From contig NZ_JYKS01000048.1 of the NCBI RefSeq assembly GCF_000935045.1, positions 1 through 64,000 on the forward strand: DNA of 64,000 bases, in the 5' to 3' direction. The notes beneath the pieces were generated by a model. It saw only the letters and a program-made list of their open reading frames with translations. It did no database searches and was not told where the DNA came from. Origin of the DNA: Pseudomonas sp. 10-1B. GTDB taxonomy: Bacteria; Pseudomonadota; Gammaproteobacteria; Pseudomonadales; Pseudomonadaceae. A program made the position numbers and the translations under genes. Positions within the stretch are counted from its first letter, which is position 1; each line of letters begins with the position of its first letter. This document shows positions 52,405 through 60,857 of the stretch, one piece after another.

Positions 52405-53123
52405 GCTTGGGCTCCACGCAGGCGCGCGTTCACAACATCCGCGGCTGCGGAGGCGATAGCGGCGCATTTATCAAGATCGAAGCCGGCTTCGGGGCCGGAA
52501 ATCGCCAGGGCGGCGATGCAATGGTCGTGGTTGTCGAAAATCGGCACGGCAACCGCCGAGACAGCGCGTGGGCCGGTCATGCCCGACACCGCATAACCTT
52601 GCTGGCGATAGGTTTCAAGCAGTGCCTCGTCCGGCAGGGCTACACCCTCGGCGCGCAACTGAGCGATGACTTCGGGGCGGGCATGTGCAACCAGGATGCG
52701 CCCCATGGCAGTGCGTTCGAGGTTCAGGCGGGCACCGACGCGCAGATCGGCGCGCAGGATACCCTTGGACTCGACGCGGCGCAGGATGACTGCCTCGTGG
52801 CCTTCCAGGATGGCCAGGGATGCGGTCTCGAGGCTTTCGGTGACCATGTCCTGCAGTACGTCGGCAACACGTTCACCCAAGTTGCCTTGCTCCATGGCCA
52901 TGCTGGCGTAACGAACGATGCGCAGGGTCAGGCGGTAGCTGCCTTCTTCGGTTTGTTCGATCCAGCCGCCATCGACCAGGGTAATTAGTCGTTGATGAGT
53001 GGCCGCACGGGCCTCCTCCAGCCCCTTGGCCACTTCGGTCAGACGTACTGGGCGAGGAGAGGAGGCGACGTAGTCGAGCACTGCAAGTGTCTTGGTGACA
53101 GAGGAAAGGGTTCGAACAGCCAT
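52401..53123 (-). CDS. IclR-family regulator heading the operon
   Basis: A 240-residue IclR protein. The N-terminal winged helix reads TLAVLDYVASSPRPVRLTEV, EEARAATHQRLITLVDGGW. The effector domain has GHEAVILRRVESKG, RTAMGRILVAHARPE and AVSAVAVPIFDNHDHCIAALAISG. It is the first gene of the minus-strand operon and overlaps the next gene by ATGA, so it probably autoregulates and is made with the enzymes. The operator candidates lie 18-43 bases upstream. Confidence 0.88.
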   Translation of the reverse strand: MAVRTLSSVTKTLAVLDYVASSPRPVRLTEVAKGLEEARAATHQRLITLVDGGWIEQTEEGSYRLTLRIVRYASMAMEQGNLGERVADVLQDMVTESLETASLAILEGHEAVILRRVESKGILRADLRVGARLNLERTAMGRILVAHARPEVIAQLRAEGVALPDEALLETYRQQGYAVSGMTGPRAVSAVAVPIFDNHDHCIAALAISGPEAGFDLDKCAAIASAAADVVNARLRGAQA

Positions 53124-53140
53124 TCTTCATTTTCCTTGTT

Positions 53141-53166
53141 GTATTCTATTAGAATACGTGGTATTC
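53141..53166. promoter_or_regulatory. IclR operator candidate (palindrome plus repeated half-site)
   Basis: GTATTC-TATTA-GAATAC (53141-53157) is a perfect 6-5-6 palindrome, and a third GTATTC stands at 53161-53166, exactly 20 bases after the first. Its place just before the IclR start fits autoregulation. Confidence 0.6.
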
Positions 53167-53416
53167 ATATGCAATAATATTGAGCTTGTCCCTGATGCAT
53201 GTCAATGCTTTGGGGTTTTCTGCGTGGATAAAAAAAGCCGGGATGCGGGGCAGAGCCATATGTGAAGGTGTGATCTGGTGTGCGTCGTGATTTGGCGCAC
53301 TGGCTTCCACAGGTACATCACGAAGCTAGTGTCTTGCGCTTCCATTTTGTTTAGGGAATCTCCGAACAAGCTCCCGGTTATGCGAAAATCGCCGCGCCAC
53401 CTGATCCGAGCCGCCT

Positions 53417-53700
53417 ATGAGCCAGATGAGCTTTTCCGACTTCGAGTACGCAAGCGTAAGCAAACCCGCCGCGAACGCTTCCTTGCTGAAATGGATCAGG
53501 TCGTGCCCTGGACGGCCTGCTGGGGCTGATCGAGCCGGTCTACCCCAAAGCCGGAGGCGGTAGAAAACCCTATCCTCTGGAAACCATGCTGCGCACTACG
53601 AAATCACGCCCATGCGCCAGTTCGCACGGCTGACATTGAGCGCGCCAATCCCCGAAGACACCACGATCATGAACTTCCGGCACTTGCTGAAAAGCATTAG
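53417..53700 (+). pseudogene. IS5-family transposase relic
   Basis: The start reads MSQMSFSDFEYA, then in another frame [19 protein letters not shown], then pieces equivalent to [19 protein letters not shown] and [30 protein letters not shown]. This is the N-terminal third of an IS5-type transposase, with several frameshifts and a deletion, ending at a stop at 53700. The catalytic domain and both terminal repeats are missing, so it is immobile. It abuts the truncated helicase gene and may have caused that truncation. Confidence 0.8.
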
Positions 53701-53710
53701 ATAGCTCTGC

Positions 53711-54684
53711 GTGGACGACGATACGAGCGGTGTTCTCGGTGCGTTTGCGCAGCTGGTTTCCCGGTGCCTGACTGTTTCGGATCGCAAGGATGGGGTACAT
53801 GCGATTGGCGCCGTTCACCGGCAGAAGAACTACAGGGCGGAGCAATTCCCGAAGGCTCTGGAGCACTATTGGAGCGCCTATCGCTCAGATGCCGACAGCT
53901 CGAGGTACACGCCCAAAACATTCGTTGAAGGTATTCGCAGGGCGAGAGCGCATCTGGCCGTTAGCGGTCATACATACGAAAGCGTTGAATGATTGCCAAG
54001 TGTTTGCTTCATCTGGCTGAGCGTGCAGGCTTGAGGAGACCTGTCCAGATCAGGACAAGGCTTCACCGCTTCATAGAGCGCGGCTTAGCGTTGAACACGA
54101 CGCTTCTGGAAGCCTACCAGCGAGGCATCTATCTCTATTTGTTCCATGCCCATCCGCTGCGAGAGGAGCGTTGGGTTCAGAGGCATGCCGTGCTGCTTAA
54201 GCGCCTAATTGCAGAGCTGCATCCTGGCGAGGCGATCTCAAACGAACACGAGGTAGAGGCTTACCTGGCGTGGACAGAGCCGCGTGATACGGACGAGTCC
54301 GAGACACCCCGTGAAACCATCAACACATACCGATCCGACGAAGCTGAACATGACCCCGTCGACGTCCAACTGTCATCCATGCACGCCGTCAAGGGCAAGA
54401 CTCATTCGGCGACACTGATTGTGGAAACGTTTATAGGACAGCATGTCTTGGAGATGATATTGCCCTGGCTGGACGGTAAGCCGCTTGTAAAGAAGGAACA
54501 TCAGGTGACTTACCGGAAAAACAGGATGCTGATGTACGTCGGGATGACCAGGCCTACGCACTTGCTGTGCCTGGCTATTCGAACCAGTGCACTGGGTGAA
54601 GGGGAGGCGAGTGCTGAGCGAAGGGCAGCGCTCGAAGCGCAGGGATGGGTGATCAATGAGCTCGGTGCGCGAGTGACTCACTAA
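53711..54684 (+). pseudogene. UvrD-like helicase, C-terminal fragment with frameshift
   Basis: Two consecutive frames (53711-53992 and 53989-54684) read as one protein if a single A is restored at about 53,990. The second contains helicase motifs V (MHAVKGKTHSATLIVETF) and VI (MLMYVGMTRPTHLLCLAI) of the UvrD/Rep superfamily. The P-loop half is missing, replaced by the IS5 relic. The style resembles stand-alone helicases that pair with OLD-type nucleases (Gabija GajB-like), but no partner gene is present and this remains a guess. Confidence 0.65.
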
Positions 54685-54971
54685 CCCACGCTCCTGAATG
54701 TGGGGCATCGGGAATACTGCGGCGATCGCTGTACAGATTCCCCTGAGCATATCGAGCGACAAAGACTGGATGCTGGCTCAGACAGCAAGCACCCAGTCCT
54801 ATGAGCCCTACGCAGGGATTACGCTGCGATGGTGTGGCCGAGCTTGTCGGTCAGGAACTGTCTATTTCGAGCGTACGGGCGCCGTCGCTAGCCTGGGTGA
54901 TCTTGTCCCTCAGTCAGATGATCCATTCCATTCGATTCAGGTCTCCCGTGATTTCTCGGAGACACTCCACC

Positions 54972-55430
54972 ATGCCTGAATAGGGGTTTAGGTTCCGCAT
55001 TCCGGATGCCCAGTGGCAGATCGAGTTCTGCGGGGAGTCGTTGCGCGCGCTGGAGCAGCATGTACAGCATGGTTTTAAAACCTCCAAGGCAGCAGGTCAG
55101 CTGTTTACTCGGGACATCAATGGCCCCTTGGTGCGGGTTGATAAGGTCACGAACCCCGTATCTCGATGGGCTCGCTATGCCGGCGTACGATTGGATCTCA
55201 AGGCCATCCAGAAAGAGCGTGATCGCCTGTTTCGAGAAGGGCTGCACTGCCTGGGATTCTGGCACTCCCACCCTGGAGCTTGTCCAAGCCCTTCGCATGC
55301 CGACCTTGCCATGGCAGCGGAGCAGGCCGCTGCCGGCGGCGACGACTTCACCGGGCTGATATTCGTCATTATCGGTAACTCGCCATTCGAGCTCGATGGT
55401 TTCCATCTCCCCAGGGGTAACAACAAGCCC
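54972..55430 (+). pseudogene. JAB/JAMM metalloprotease-like gene with a stop at codon 4
   Basis: The frame encodes an MPN/JAB domain. The JAMM site is HSHPGACPSPSHAD (55261-55302), and the N-terminal part is RIPDAQWQIEFCGESLRAL. ATG 54972 with GGAG upstream would start it, but codon 4 is TAG (54981-54983), followed directly by in-frame homologous sequence. No other ATG precedes the domain; a TTG at 55041 would lose its first strand. Prokaryotic JAB proteins occur in defence and ubiquitin-like systems. The true 3' end is unclear because an exonuclease fragment overlaps on the other strand. Confidence 0.6.
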
Positions 55431-55544
55431 TCGCGAGGGCTCACCCGGCATCAGGTCACCGCAGGTCGCTTCCAGGTCAACGCAATAGAGATAACGGTAC
55501 TGGCTGAGACTGAGCTGAATATTCTGAGGCTGCTGGTTGGACAT
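55380..55544 (-). pseudogene. DEDD exonuclease, N-terminal fragment
   Basis: The minus strand from ATG 55544 reads QYRYLYCVDLEATCGD, with the exonuclease motif DLEAT, and then VVTPGEMETIEL, both typical of the start of DnaQ/ERI-type 3'-5' exonucleases. Homology appears to stop near 55,385, where the JAB gene of the other strand ends. Two genes may thus have been cut and joined here. The rest of the frame to 54888 is antisense to the JAB gene. Confidence 0.5.
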
Positions 55545-55662
55545 GGACACGGTGCTCTAGCGGTCGGTTGTCTTCAGGCTATCGAGTTACCCGCCCCTGT
55601 GACAATTTCAGCGCTCATGGGCAGGCGGGGTCAGAGCCTCAGCAGGGTTGATCATTGCAGGC

Positions 55663-56049
55663 TTAAAGTGACGACAGCAGCGTCTGGAGCTGACCATGCT
55701 CCCAGGTACTGAGCAACTCCAGAGGATCGGTACCGAAACGCTGAGAGGAGTCGAAGATGTACTCGCGACCATCGGGGCTGTAGCAGCTATTGCAGTAGTC
55801 CAGCTTGTTGCTGTCGTTGGAGAAGGTCAGAACCCAGCCATTGACCTCGACCGTCATGAGCCCGGTCTGCGTTTGAGTCCAGCCAAGATCACCCAGGCGT
55901 CGCATCGCTTGCTGCCCCAGCGCAATATCACGCAGAACCTGGTACACCTCTCTCGGTGTGAGTGGCTGTGAATGCACGCGCTTTCTCCCTGAGTAGGGCG
56001 TCAATTGTCCCTCATTCCTTACATCCAAGCCACTCATACGCTTGTACAT
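55663..56049 (-). CDS. Small conserved hypothetical protein
   Basis: A 128-residue soluble protein with PLTPREVYQVLRDIALGQQAMRRL, TVEVNGWVLTFSNDSNKLDYC and a C-terminal LELLSTWEHGQLQTLL. I recall similar proteins as small uncharacterised families in Pseudomonas, without a function. The frame is intact, unlike its neighbours. The start is uncertain (56049 or 56037); neither has a good ribosome site. Confidence 0.6.
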   Translation of the reverse strand: MYKRMSGLDVRNEGQLTPYSGRKRVHSQPLTPREVYQVLRDIALGQQAMRRLGDLGWTQTQTGLMTVEVNGWVLTFSNDSNKLDYCNSCYSPDGREYIFDSSQRFGTDPLELLSTWEHGQLQTLLSSL

Positions 56050-56241
56050 AGAGGCCACGTTCCATGAGGAGGATAACTGGGTCTCTGGATTCGATGTCAG
56101 CCAACTCGGTTGGTGATGAGATCATCCAGGCAGGTCGCCAACGTGCTGCTGCTCGACCGGAGCAACGAAGTTGGCATCAGGAGGCGAGCTGTATCCAGCA
56201 TCTTGTTGCTGGCGCTGCGAGGGGAGATGATGGGGCAGGGC

Positions 56242-56262
56242 CTCACCACTTTGTGTGGTGAG
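56242..56262. terminator. Hairpin downstream of the porin (possible terminator)
   Basis: CTCACCAC and GTGGTGAG form a perfect 8-base-pair stem with a 5-base loop, 50 bases past the porin stop. There is no T-run on either strand. Confidence 0.4.
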
Positions 56263-56311
56263 CCCTGTGCGGATTACTGGTAGTGGTATGCGACTGTCCG
56301 GAGGCTCGCAG

Positions 56312-57559
56312 TCACAGCAAAGGGATGGTGTAGCTGATGATCAGGCGGTTTTCGTCAATTCCCCACGCGAAGTCAGAGCGATAGCTCGCGTTCCGCCAGC
56401 GGATACCCAAGTTCTTCAGTGCCCCACTCTGGAACACATACTGCACTTCGGTGTTCCGCTCCCACTCGCTGCCTGTAGCATTGCTGGCCAGCTCGACGTC
56501 ATGCCCCTTCAGGTAACGAGACATGAAGGTCAGGCCAGGTATCCCTACTGCGGCAAAATTGTAGTCATACCGAAACTGCCATGATTTCTCCTTGGCGCCG
56601 GCGAAGTCGTTTATCTGGACGAAGTTGATCAAGTAGGGGTCGGTGCCATCAATGTAGGGGAAGGCGGTGTCCCCTGACATCTGCTGATAACCTAGGCCAA
56701 AACCGTGCCCCTTGAGACTGTAAGTCACCATACCGTTTACTGACCGGTTGTCTATCTTTCCTGCCTCTGAGCTGCCGCTGTCTTTGCTGACAGCTAGTCG
56801 CAGGTCTGCCTTCAATTGCCCTACGGGTAACGGTAAAGATCCAACCAGCCCAAAGAAGTGCTGGGTGTAGACATCCTCGAGTGCGCCGTACTGGTAGGAG
56901 CCGACGAGGTTTTTGGAGAAGCTGTAGTCAAAGCCTGCCAAGTCGAAATGGTCTGCGGCAATGTCTGCCTGAAAGCGGCGGTTCTTGTTGTTCAGCACCA
57001 GGTCTTGAGCGGCAGTTTGGTCGCGGTCAGTGGCTTTTGTGAGGCGACCCGCCACGACATCGAGGGACTCTATTTCTCCAATGCTCAGCAATCCACCTCT
57101 GAAGGTCTGCGGGAAGATACGACCGTTGTTGGCTTTAACGGTTGGCATGTCGGGAATCAGCGTTCCTATCTCAAGGAGGCTCTCTGAAAACCGTGCTTTC
57201 GCTGTCAATCCAAGCTTGGAGTATTCATCTGGCGCTCGGCCGTCATCATGTACGGGGAGGAGGCCAGTGCCAGTCCGGTCGGGACTGGAATCTAACTTCA
57301 GGCCGAGCATTCCGATGGCGTCTAGGCCGAACCCAACGGGGCCAGGCGTGAAGCCCGACTTCGCATCGAGAATGAAGCCCTGGGCCCATTCATCCCGCTT
57401 GGTCTGGCCTGCACCGTCCCGAAAGTCACGATTCAAATAGAAGTTCTTCGTTTGCAGAGAAACCTTGGTGTCCTCAACGAGGCCTTCCGCTGATACAGGG
57501 GAGGCGAGGTTACCCAGGCCAAGCATGGTGCAGACTGGAATTGCGTTACGTGGCTTCAT
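56312..57559 (-). CDS. OprD-family porin (citrate-type cluster)
   Basis: A 415-residue porin with a signal peptide ending near PVSAEG. It has VSLQTKNFYLNRDFRDG, RDEWAQGFILDAKSGF, LGLKLDSSPDRTGTGLLP, LEDVYTQHFFG, KSWQFRYDYNFAAVGIPGL and terminal DENRLIISYTIPLL. It is closest in style to the tricarboxylate (OpdH-like) group, which fits the CitMHS transporter gene nearby. The start at 57559 follows CTGGAG. An AACAAAAACAA motif lies 55 bases upstream. Confidence 0.88.
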   Translation of the reverse strand: MKPRNAIPVCTMLGLGNLASPVSAEGLVEDTKVSLQTKNFYLNRDFRDGAGQTKRDEWAQGFILDAKSGFTPGPVGFGLDAIGMLGLKLDSSPDRTGTGLLPVHDDGRAPDEYSKLGLTAKARFSESLLEIGTLIPDMPTVKANNGRIFPQTFRGGLLSIGEIESLDVVAGRLTKATDRDQTAAQDLVLNNKNRRFQADIAADHFDLAGFDYSFSKNLVGSYQYGALEDVYTQHFFGLVGSLPLPVGQLKADLRLAVSKDSGSSEAGKIDNRSVNGMVTYSLKGHGFGLGYQQMSGDTAFPYIDGTDPYLINFVQINDFAGAKEKSWQFRYDYNFAAVGIPGLTFMSRYLKGHDVELASNATGSEWERNTEVQYVFQSGALKNLGIRWRNASYRSDFAWGIDENRLIISYTIPLL

Positions 57560-57614
57560 GAATACTCCAGGCGTCGCCTGCGCGCCAACAGATGGGCACG
57601 CAGGAACAGCCAAA

Positions 57615-57625
57615 TTGTTTTTGTT
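57615..57625 (-). promoter_or_regulatory. Putative Hfq/Crc CA motif, porin leader
   Basis: The minus strand reads AACAAAAACAA, 56 bases upstream of the porin start, with AANAANAA matches. Confidence 0.4.
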
Positions 57626-57644
57626 GGTGGAGTTGCTTGTTTAA

Positions 57645-58125
57645 CTACTGCGCCGAGGGTGTTTCGGGTGAAGCAGGTTTGGATTTTTTGATCAGCATCC
57701 CGACCGCGATAACGAGCAGTGCGCCAGCGGCGCTGGCGCTGTAATGGGTGATGTCTGTCGGGAAGGGGATTCTTGGCTGCAACCAGATGTCACTCGCCAG
57801 CATTCCGCCCGCGATCCAGCCGAGCAGCCCTGCACCCACCAGGATGACTTGAGGAAATTTATCCATCAGGGCAAGCACCAGGCGGCTACCCCAAACAATG
57901 ACCGGGATACTGATCAGGACGCCGAGGGAGACGAGCAGTAGGTCGCCACCAGTAGCACCTGCCAGGGCCAGGACGTTATCCAGCGACATCACCGCGTCAG
58001 CAATGATGATGGTCTTGATGGCGGCAACCAGACTGACCCCTCCGTCAATCGCACCATGATCATCGTCCTCAGGCTTGAGCAACTTGATGCAAGCACAGAT
58101 GAGCTTGCCCACCTGTGCGCTGCGC
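57645..58125 (-). pseudogene. TerC-family membrane protein, 5'-truncated
   Basis: The frame contains the C-terminal two thirds of a TerC/YjbE-type protein: IKLLKPEDDDHG, IIIADAVMSLDNVLALAGA with the conserved Asp pair, IPVIVWGSRLVLALMD and AGLLGWIAGGM. About 80 N-terminal residues, including the first SGDNA-type motif, are missing. To the right of about 58,125 the frame is only antisense to the end of the CitMHS gene. A deletion or rearrangement probably joined them. Confidence 0.7.
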
Positions 58126-58141
58126 AGTTGAGGAGGGGCCC

Positions 58142-59428
58142 TCAGTTGAATACGTCGATGGTTCCAATCGCGACAGCCGCCACGAACATGACCAGGCACG
58201 TACCGATGCTCCAGCCAATGGACGCTCGCTGGTTGTCGCCGTAGTCAATATCCAACAACCCACACAGCAGGTAGGTGGAGGCTACAAGTGGGCTTAGGAG
58301 ATGAACGGGCTGGCCGATCAGACCAGCAATAGCCATCTCTTTTGCGCCGATGCCGTAGTGGCTCGCGGTCTCGGCCAGAATCGGCAGGATCCCGAAGTAG
58401 AAAGCGTCATTCGTCAACACGTAGGTGAATGGCATGCTGATGAAGGCAGTGATCACCGACATGAAATGGCCGGCGGACTCTGGAATAACGAGTATCAGGC
58501 TTTCCGAGATGGCCTTGATCATCCCAGTGCCAGACATGATCCCGACGAAGATGCCAGCGGCAAAGATCAGCAGGGTTACAGCCATAACGCTATCAGCGTA
58601 CTTGCCGATCAATTCCTTCTGGTCTTTGACGCTTGGATAATTGACCAGGATGCCGATGCCGAATGCCAGCATGAACAGAGTCGGGAGTGGCAGGACGTTG
58701 ATCATCATCAACGTAATCAGCGTGACTGTGAGTACGCCGTTGAACATAAAGCGCCAGTCAGTCAGCTTGAAATCCGTGTAGTGGCTCATGATCTCGTCAT
58801 GATCGAGCTCGACCACGCCCAGGCGACGACGCTCGCGGCTGCCCAAATAGAACGCTACAAAAATTACCCAGCCAGCCCCCACGATCATCAAGGGCAGCAT
58901 TTCGACGAACAGTTCAGTGATGTCGACGTGCATAGCGCTTGCGGCTCGCGAGAACGGTCCGGCCCATGGCAGGATGTTCATGACACCAATGGTAAGGAGC
59001 AAGATCGTGGCCAGAACCTGGAGGCTTATGCCTGTCCGTCGGTACAGGGGGAGTAGCGCAGCAGTCGTGATGATGTAGGTCGTTGCCCCATCACCATCCA
59101 AACCGACGCAAAATCCAAGAACGGCGGTTCCAAGGACGATCTTCAAAGGGTCGCCTTTCACGCATTTCAGAATCAGCTTGATCAGCGGGTTGAACAAGCC
59201 TGCATCGGTCATCATGCAGAAGTAGAGAATTGCGAAGGTCAGCATGATCCCTGTCGGGGCCAGCATCTTAACGCCATCGAACATCATCGGGCCGAGCTGG
59301 GTTGCAAACCCACCCAGGCTGGCGAACGCCACCGGCACCAGGATCAGAGCAACCAGCGGTGACAGGCGTTTGCTCATGACGAGGTACATGAAGCAGACGA
59401 TCATTGTGTAGCTCAAGAGAGTGAGCAT
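58142..59428 (-). CDS. CitMHS-family citrate/divalent-cation transporter
   Basis: A 428-residue permease with about twelve helices. The CitMHS motifs are FAILYFCMMTDAGLF, GTAVLGFCVGLDGDGATTYIITTAALLPLYRR and SMPFTYVLTNDAFYFGILPILAE. Members import citrate or a related hydroxyacid complexed with Mg2+ or another metal ion. It is complete, with normal length. It follows the SMP-30 gene on the same strand after 105 bases, so import and lactone opening may be co-regulated. Confidence 0.88.
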   Translation of the reverse strand: MLTLLSYTMIVCFMYLVMSKRLSPLVALILVPVAFASLGGFATQLGPMMFDGVKMLAPTGIMLTFAILYFCMMTDAGLFNPLIKLILKCVKGDPLKIVLGTAVLGFCVGLDGDGATTYIITTAALLPLYRRTGISLQVLATILLLTIGVMNILPWAGPFSRAASAMHVDITELFVEMLPLMIVGAGWVIFVAFYLGSRERRRLGVVELDHDEIMSHYTDFKLTDWRFMFNGVLTVTLITLMMINVLPLPTLFMLAFGIGILVNYPSVKDQKELIGKYADSVMAVTLLIFAAGIFVGIMSGTGMIKAISESLILVIPESAGHFMSVITAFISMPFTYVLTNDAFYFGILPILAETASHYGIGAKEMAIAGLIGQPVHLLSPLVASTYLLCGLLDIDYGDNQRASIGWSIGTCLVMFVAAVAIGTIDVFN

Positions 59429-59533
59429 GTTGCCCTCTTATTATCTGTTTTGTATGAGTAATAGCGTTCGCTGGCCGTTTTGAGGCCGAGCAAGACCCGT
59501 GCGCCAAGTGCACAGGGCTGCAGCAAAAAGTCG

Positions 59534-60466
59534 TTAGGCTGGGAGGTGCGAGAACATTCGCTTCCCTGAGTGGCCGGTGTCAGCCCTCAAGATGTGTCCT
59601 GTCGACGAATCCGTGATGAACAGGCCACGATTACCTTCCCCGCCAAAGGCGAGGTTGGTGAGCGTGCGCCCCTCGGTGCATGACTTGAAGCGATAGAGTG
59701 GAACAGCATGGGAATCGAATGCCCACACGCATCCATTGCCTGCATCACAGACGTAGAGGTTTCCTGATTCATCCAGGGCCATTCCGTCAGCCCCACTCAC
59801 GCCCCCGGCCATGGAGGTGAAGATACCTACCTTGGAGGTCGTGCCATCTGCTTGTAGCGGTAGCCGCCACACAGCATTTCCGCGCGTCATGGCTACCAGG
59901 AGGGCGTTTTCCTTCAGATCCATCACCAGGCCATTAGGGCTAGGGCCGTTATCCAGCAAGCAATCCAGGCGCTGTTGCTCCAGGTCGTAGCGGAAAACTC
60001 GACCGGTCGGATCGTGCATGCCCGTCTGACCTTGATCGGTGAAGAAAAGGTGCCCTTGCCGGTCAAAGAACAGATCATTTACACCCTTGAAGCTTTCACT
60101 TCGTCGATGCGTCAGGAATGGCTCAATGCGCTTGCTGATTGGATCGAGAACGAGGATCCCGTTCTTGTAGTCAGCGATAAAGATCCGACCGTCACGATGG
60201 ATCTTCAAGCCGTTAGGCCAACCGTCGTATTCGACAACCAGTTCCCAGTCACCCTGCGGGGAAACGCGAAAGATTCGGCCATAGGGAATGTCAGTGACGT
60301 AGAGATTGCCAGCCTGATCGAAAGAGGGCCCTTCCAGGAAGCTCGCGACTGGCTGGCCTGGCTTGTTGGCTCTGACCCAATCGGAGTCACCATCACGCCA
60401 AAATTCTTTCGGCAGTCTGCTGAATACTTCTGTCGGGCGTTCCTCGGGAGGGGCGTACAGGCTCAT
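59534..60466 (-). CDS. SMP-30/gluconolactonase/LRE-family lactonase
   Basis: A 310-residue six-bladed propeller lactonase. The metal ligands are likely the Glu in FLEGPSFD, the Asn in KGVNDLFFD and the Asp in SGADGMALDESGNLYV. The start at 60466 (MSLYAPPEE) follows TGGAG. It is divergent from the HMG-CoA-lyase-like gene across a 391-base region with two palindromes. In this neighbourhood it may hydrolyse a lactone form of the hydroxyacid that the downstream CoA-transferase and lyase use. Confidence 0.85.
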   Translation of the reverse strand: MSLYAPPEERPTEVFSRLPKEFWRDGDSDWVRANKPGQPVASFLEGPSFDQAGNLYVTDIPYGRIFRVSPQGDWELVVEYDGWPNGLKIHRDGRIFIADYKNGILVLDPISKRIEPFLTHRRSESFKGVNDLFFDRQGHLFFTDQGQTGMHDPTGRVFRYDLEQQRLDCLLDNGPSPNGLVMDLKENALLVAMTRGNAVWRLPLQADGTTSKVGIFTSMAGGVSGADGMALDESGNLYVCDAGNGCVWAFDSHAVPLYRFKSCTEGRTLTNLAFGGEGNRGLFITDSSTGHILRADTGHSGKRMFSHLPA

Positions 60467-60577
60467 GGCAAATCTCCATGTGAAAACAGACACGCGACGC
60501 TAAGGCTCAAACAGCAGCGGTTTTGGCCAGTCTTAGCAGTGTACGTTGCCTGGGATATCTTGTTGTATCGAGCCAGT

Positions 60578-60596
60578 TGTTCTATCTGATAGAACA
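60578..60596. promoter_or_regulatory. Perfect 19-bp palindrome TGTTCTATCTGATAGAACA
   Basis: A 9-1-9 inverted repeat without mismatch lies 112 bases from the SMP-30 start. The TTCT/AGAA arms recur at 60752-60778, suggesting one regulator for both directions. No regulator gene lies beside it inside the window. Confidence 0.65.
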
Positions 60597-60751
60597 TTAT
60601 TGCTCTTGGCGGAACACTTTCCAAGCTATTTTCTGCTGTGTCAAGCCCCTTAAGATATTCGTCATGTCACCTCTCTCCGTCGTGGCCGACACAACCGTCC
60701 GTTCATCGACAGCCTCGTTGACAGGTATGAAATTCTGGGTAGATACTTGAA

Positions 60752-60778
60752 CAGAACGCAATTCTGCCTGACAGAACA
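60752..60778. promoter_or_regulatory. Three AGAA-type half-sites (CAGAA-N5-TTCTG plus ACAGAACA)
   Basis: CAGAACGCAATTCTG (60752-60766) is a 5-5-5 inverted repeat, followed by ACAGAACA at 60771-60778. A palindrome plus a third half-site is a layout known for IclR-type activators of the PcaU/PobR kind. It lies 80-106 bases before the lyase start. Confidence 0.5.
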
Positions 60779-60857
60779 ATCATAAAAACAGCGCTCCACC
60801 CGCAGCTGCATTGCATGAATGTTCGGGCAGGCTCTCCCCAACCACAGGAGAACCTCC

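Larger units (their letters stand above)
60467..60857. other. Divergent regulatory region
   Basis: No gene is seen in this 391-base gap. It holds the promoters of the SMP-30/CitMHS unit and of the lyase/CoA-transferase unit, the palindrome at 60578 and the half-site cluster at 60752. Confidence 0.6.

Noticed and set aside
53278-53529. An 83-codon frame read as a gene
   Set aside because: Only its last third is meaningful and that is a frameshifted piece of the IS5 transposase relic.
54698-54979. A 93-codon frame between the helicase relic and the JAB gene
   Set aside because: No ribosome site, no domain, and it runs into the JAB start; treated as noncoding debris.
54888-55370. Continuation of the minus-strand exonuclease frame
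   Set aside because: Past about 55,385 the translation loses exonuclease character and is antisense to the JAB domain.
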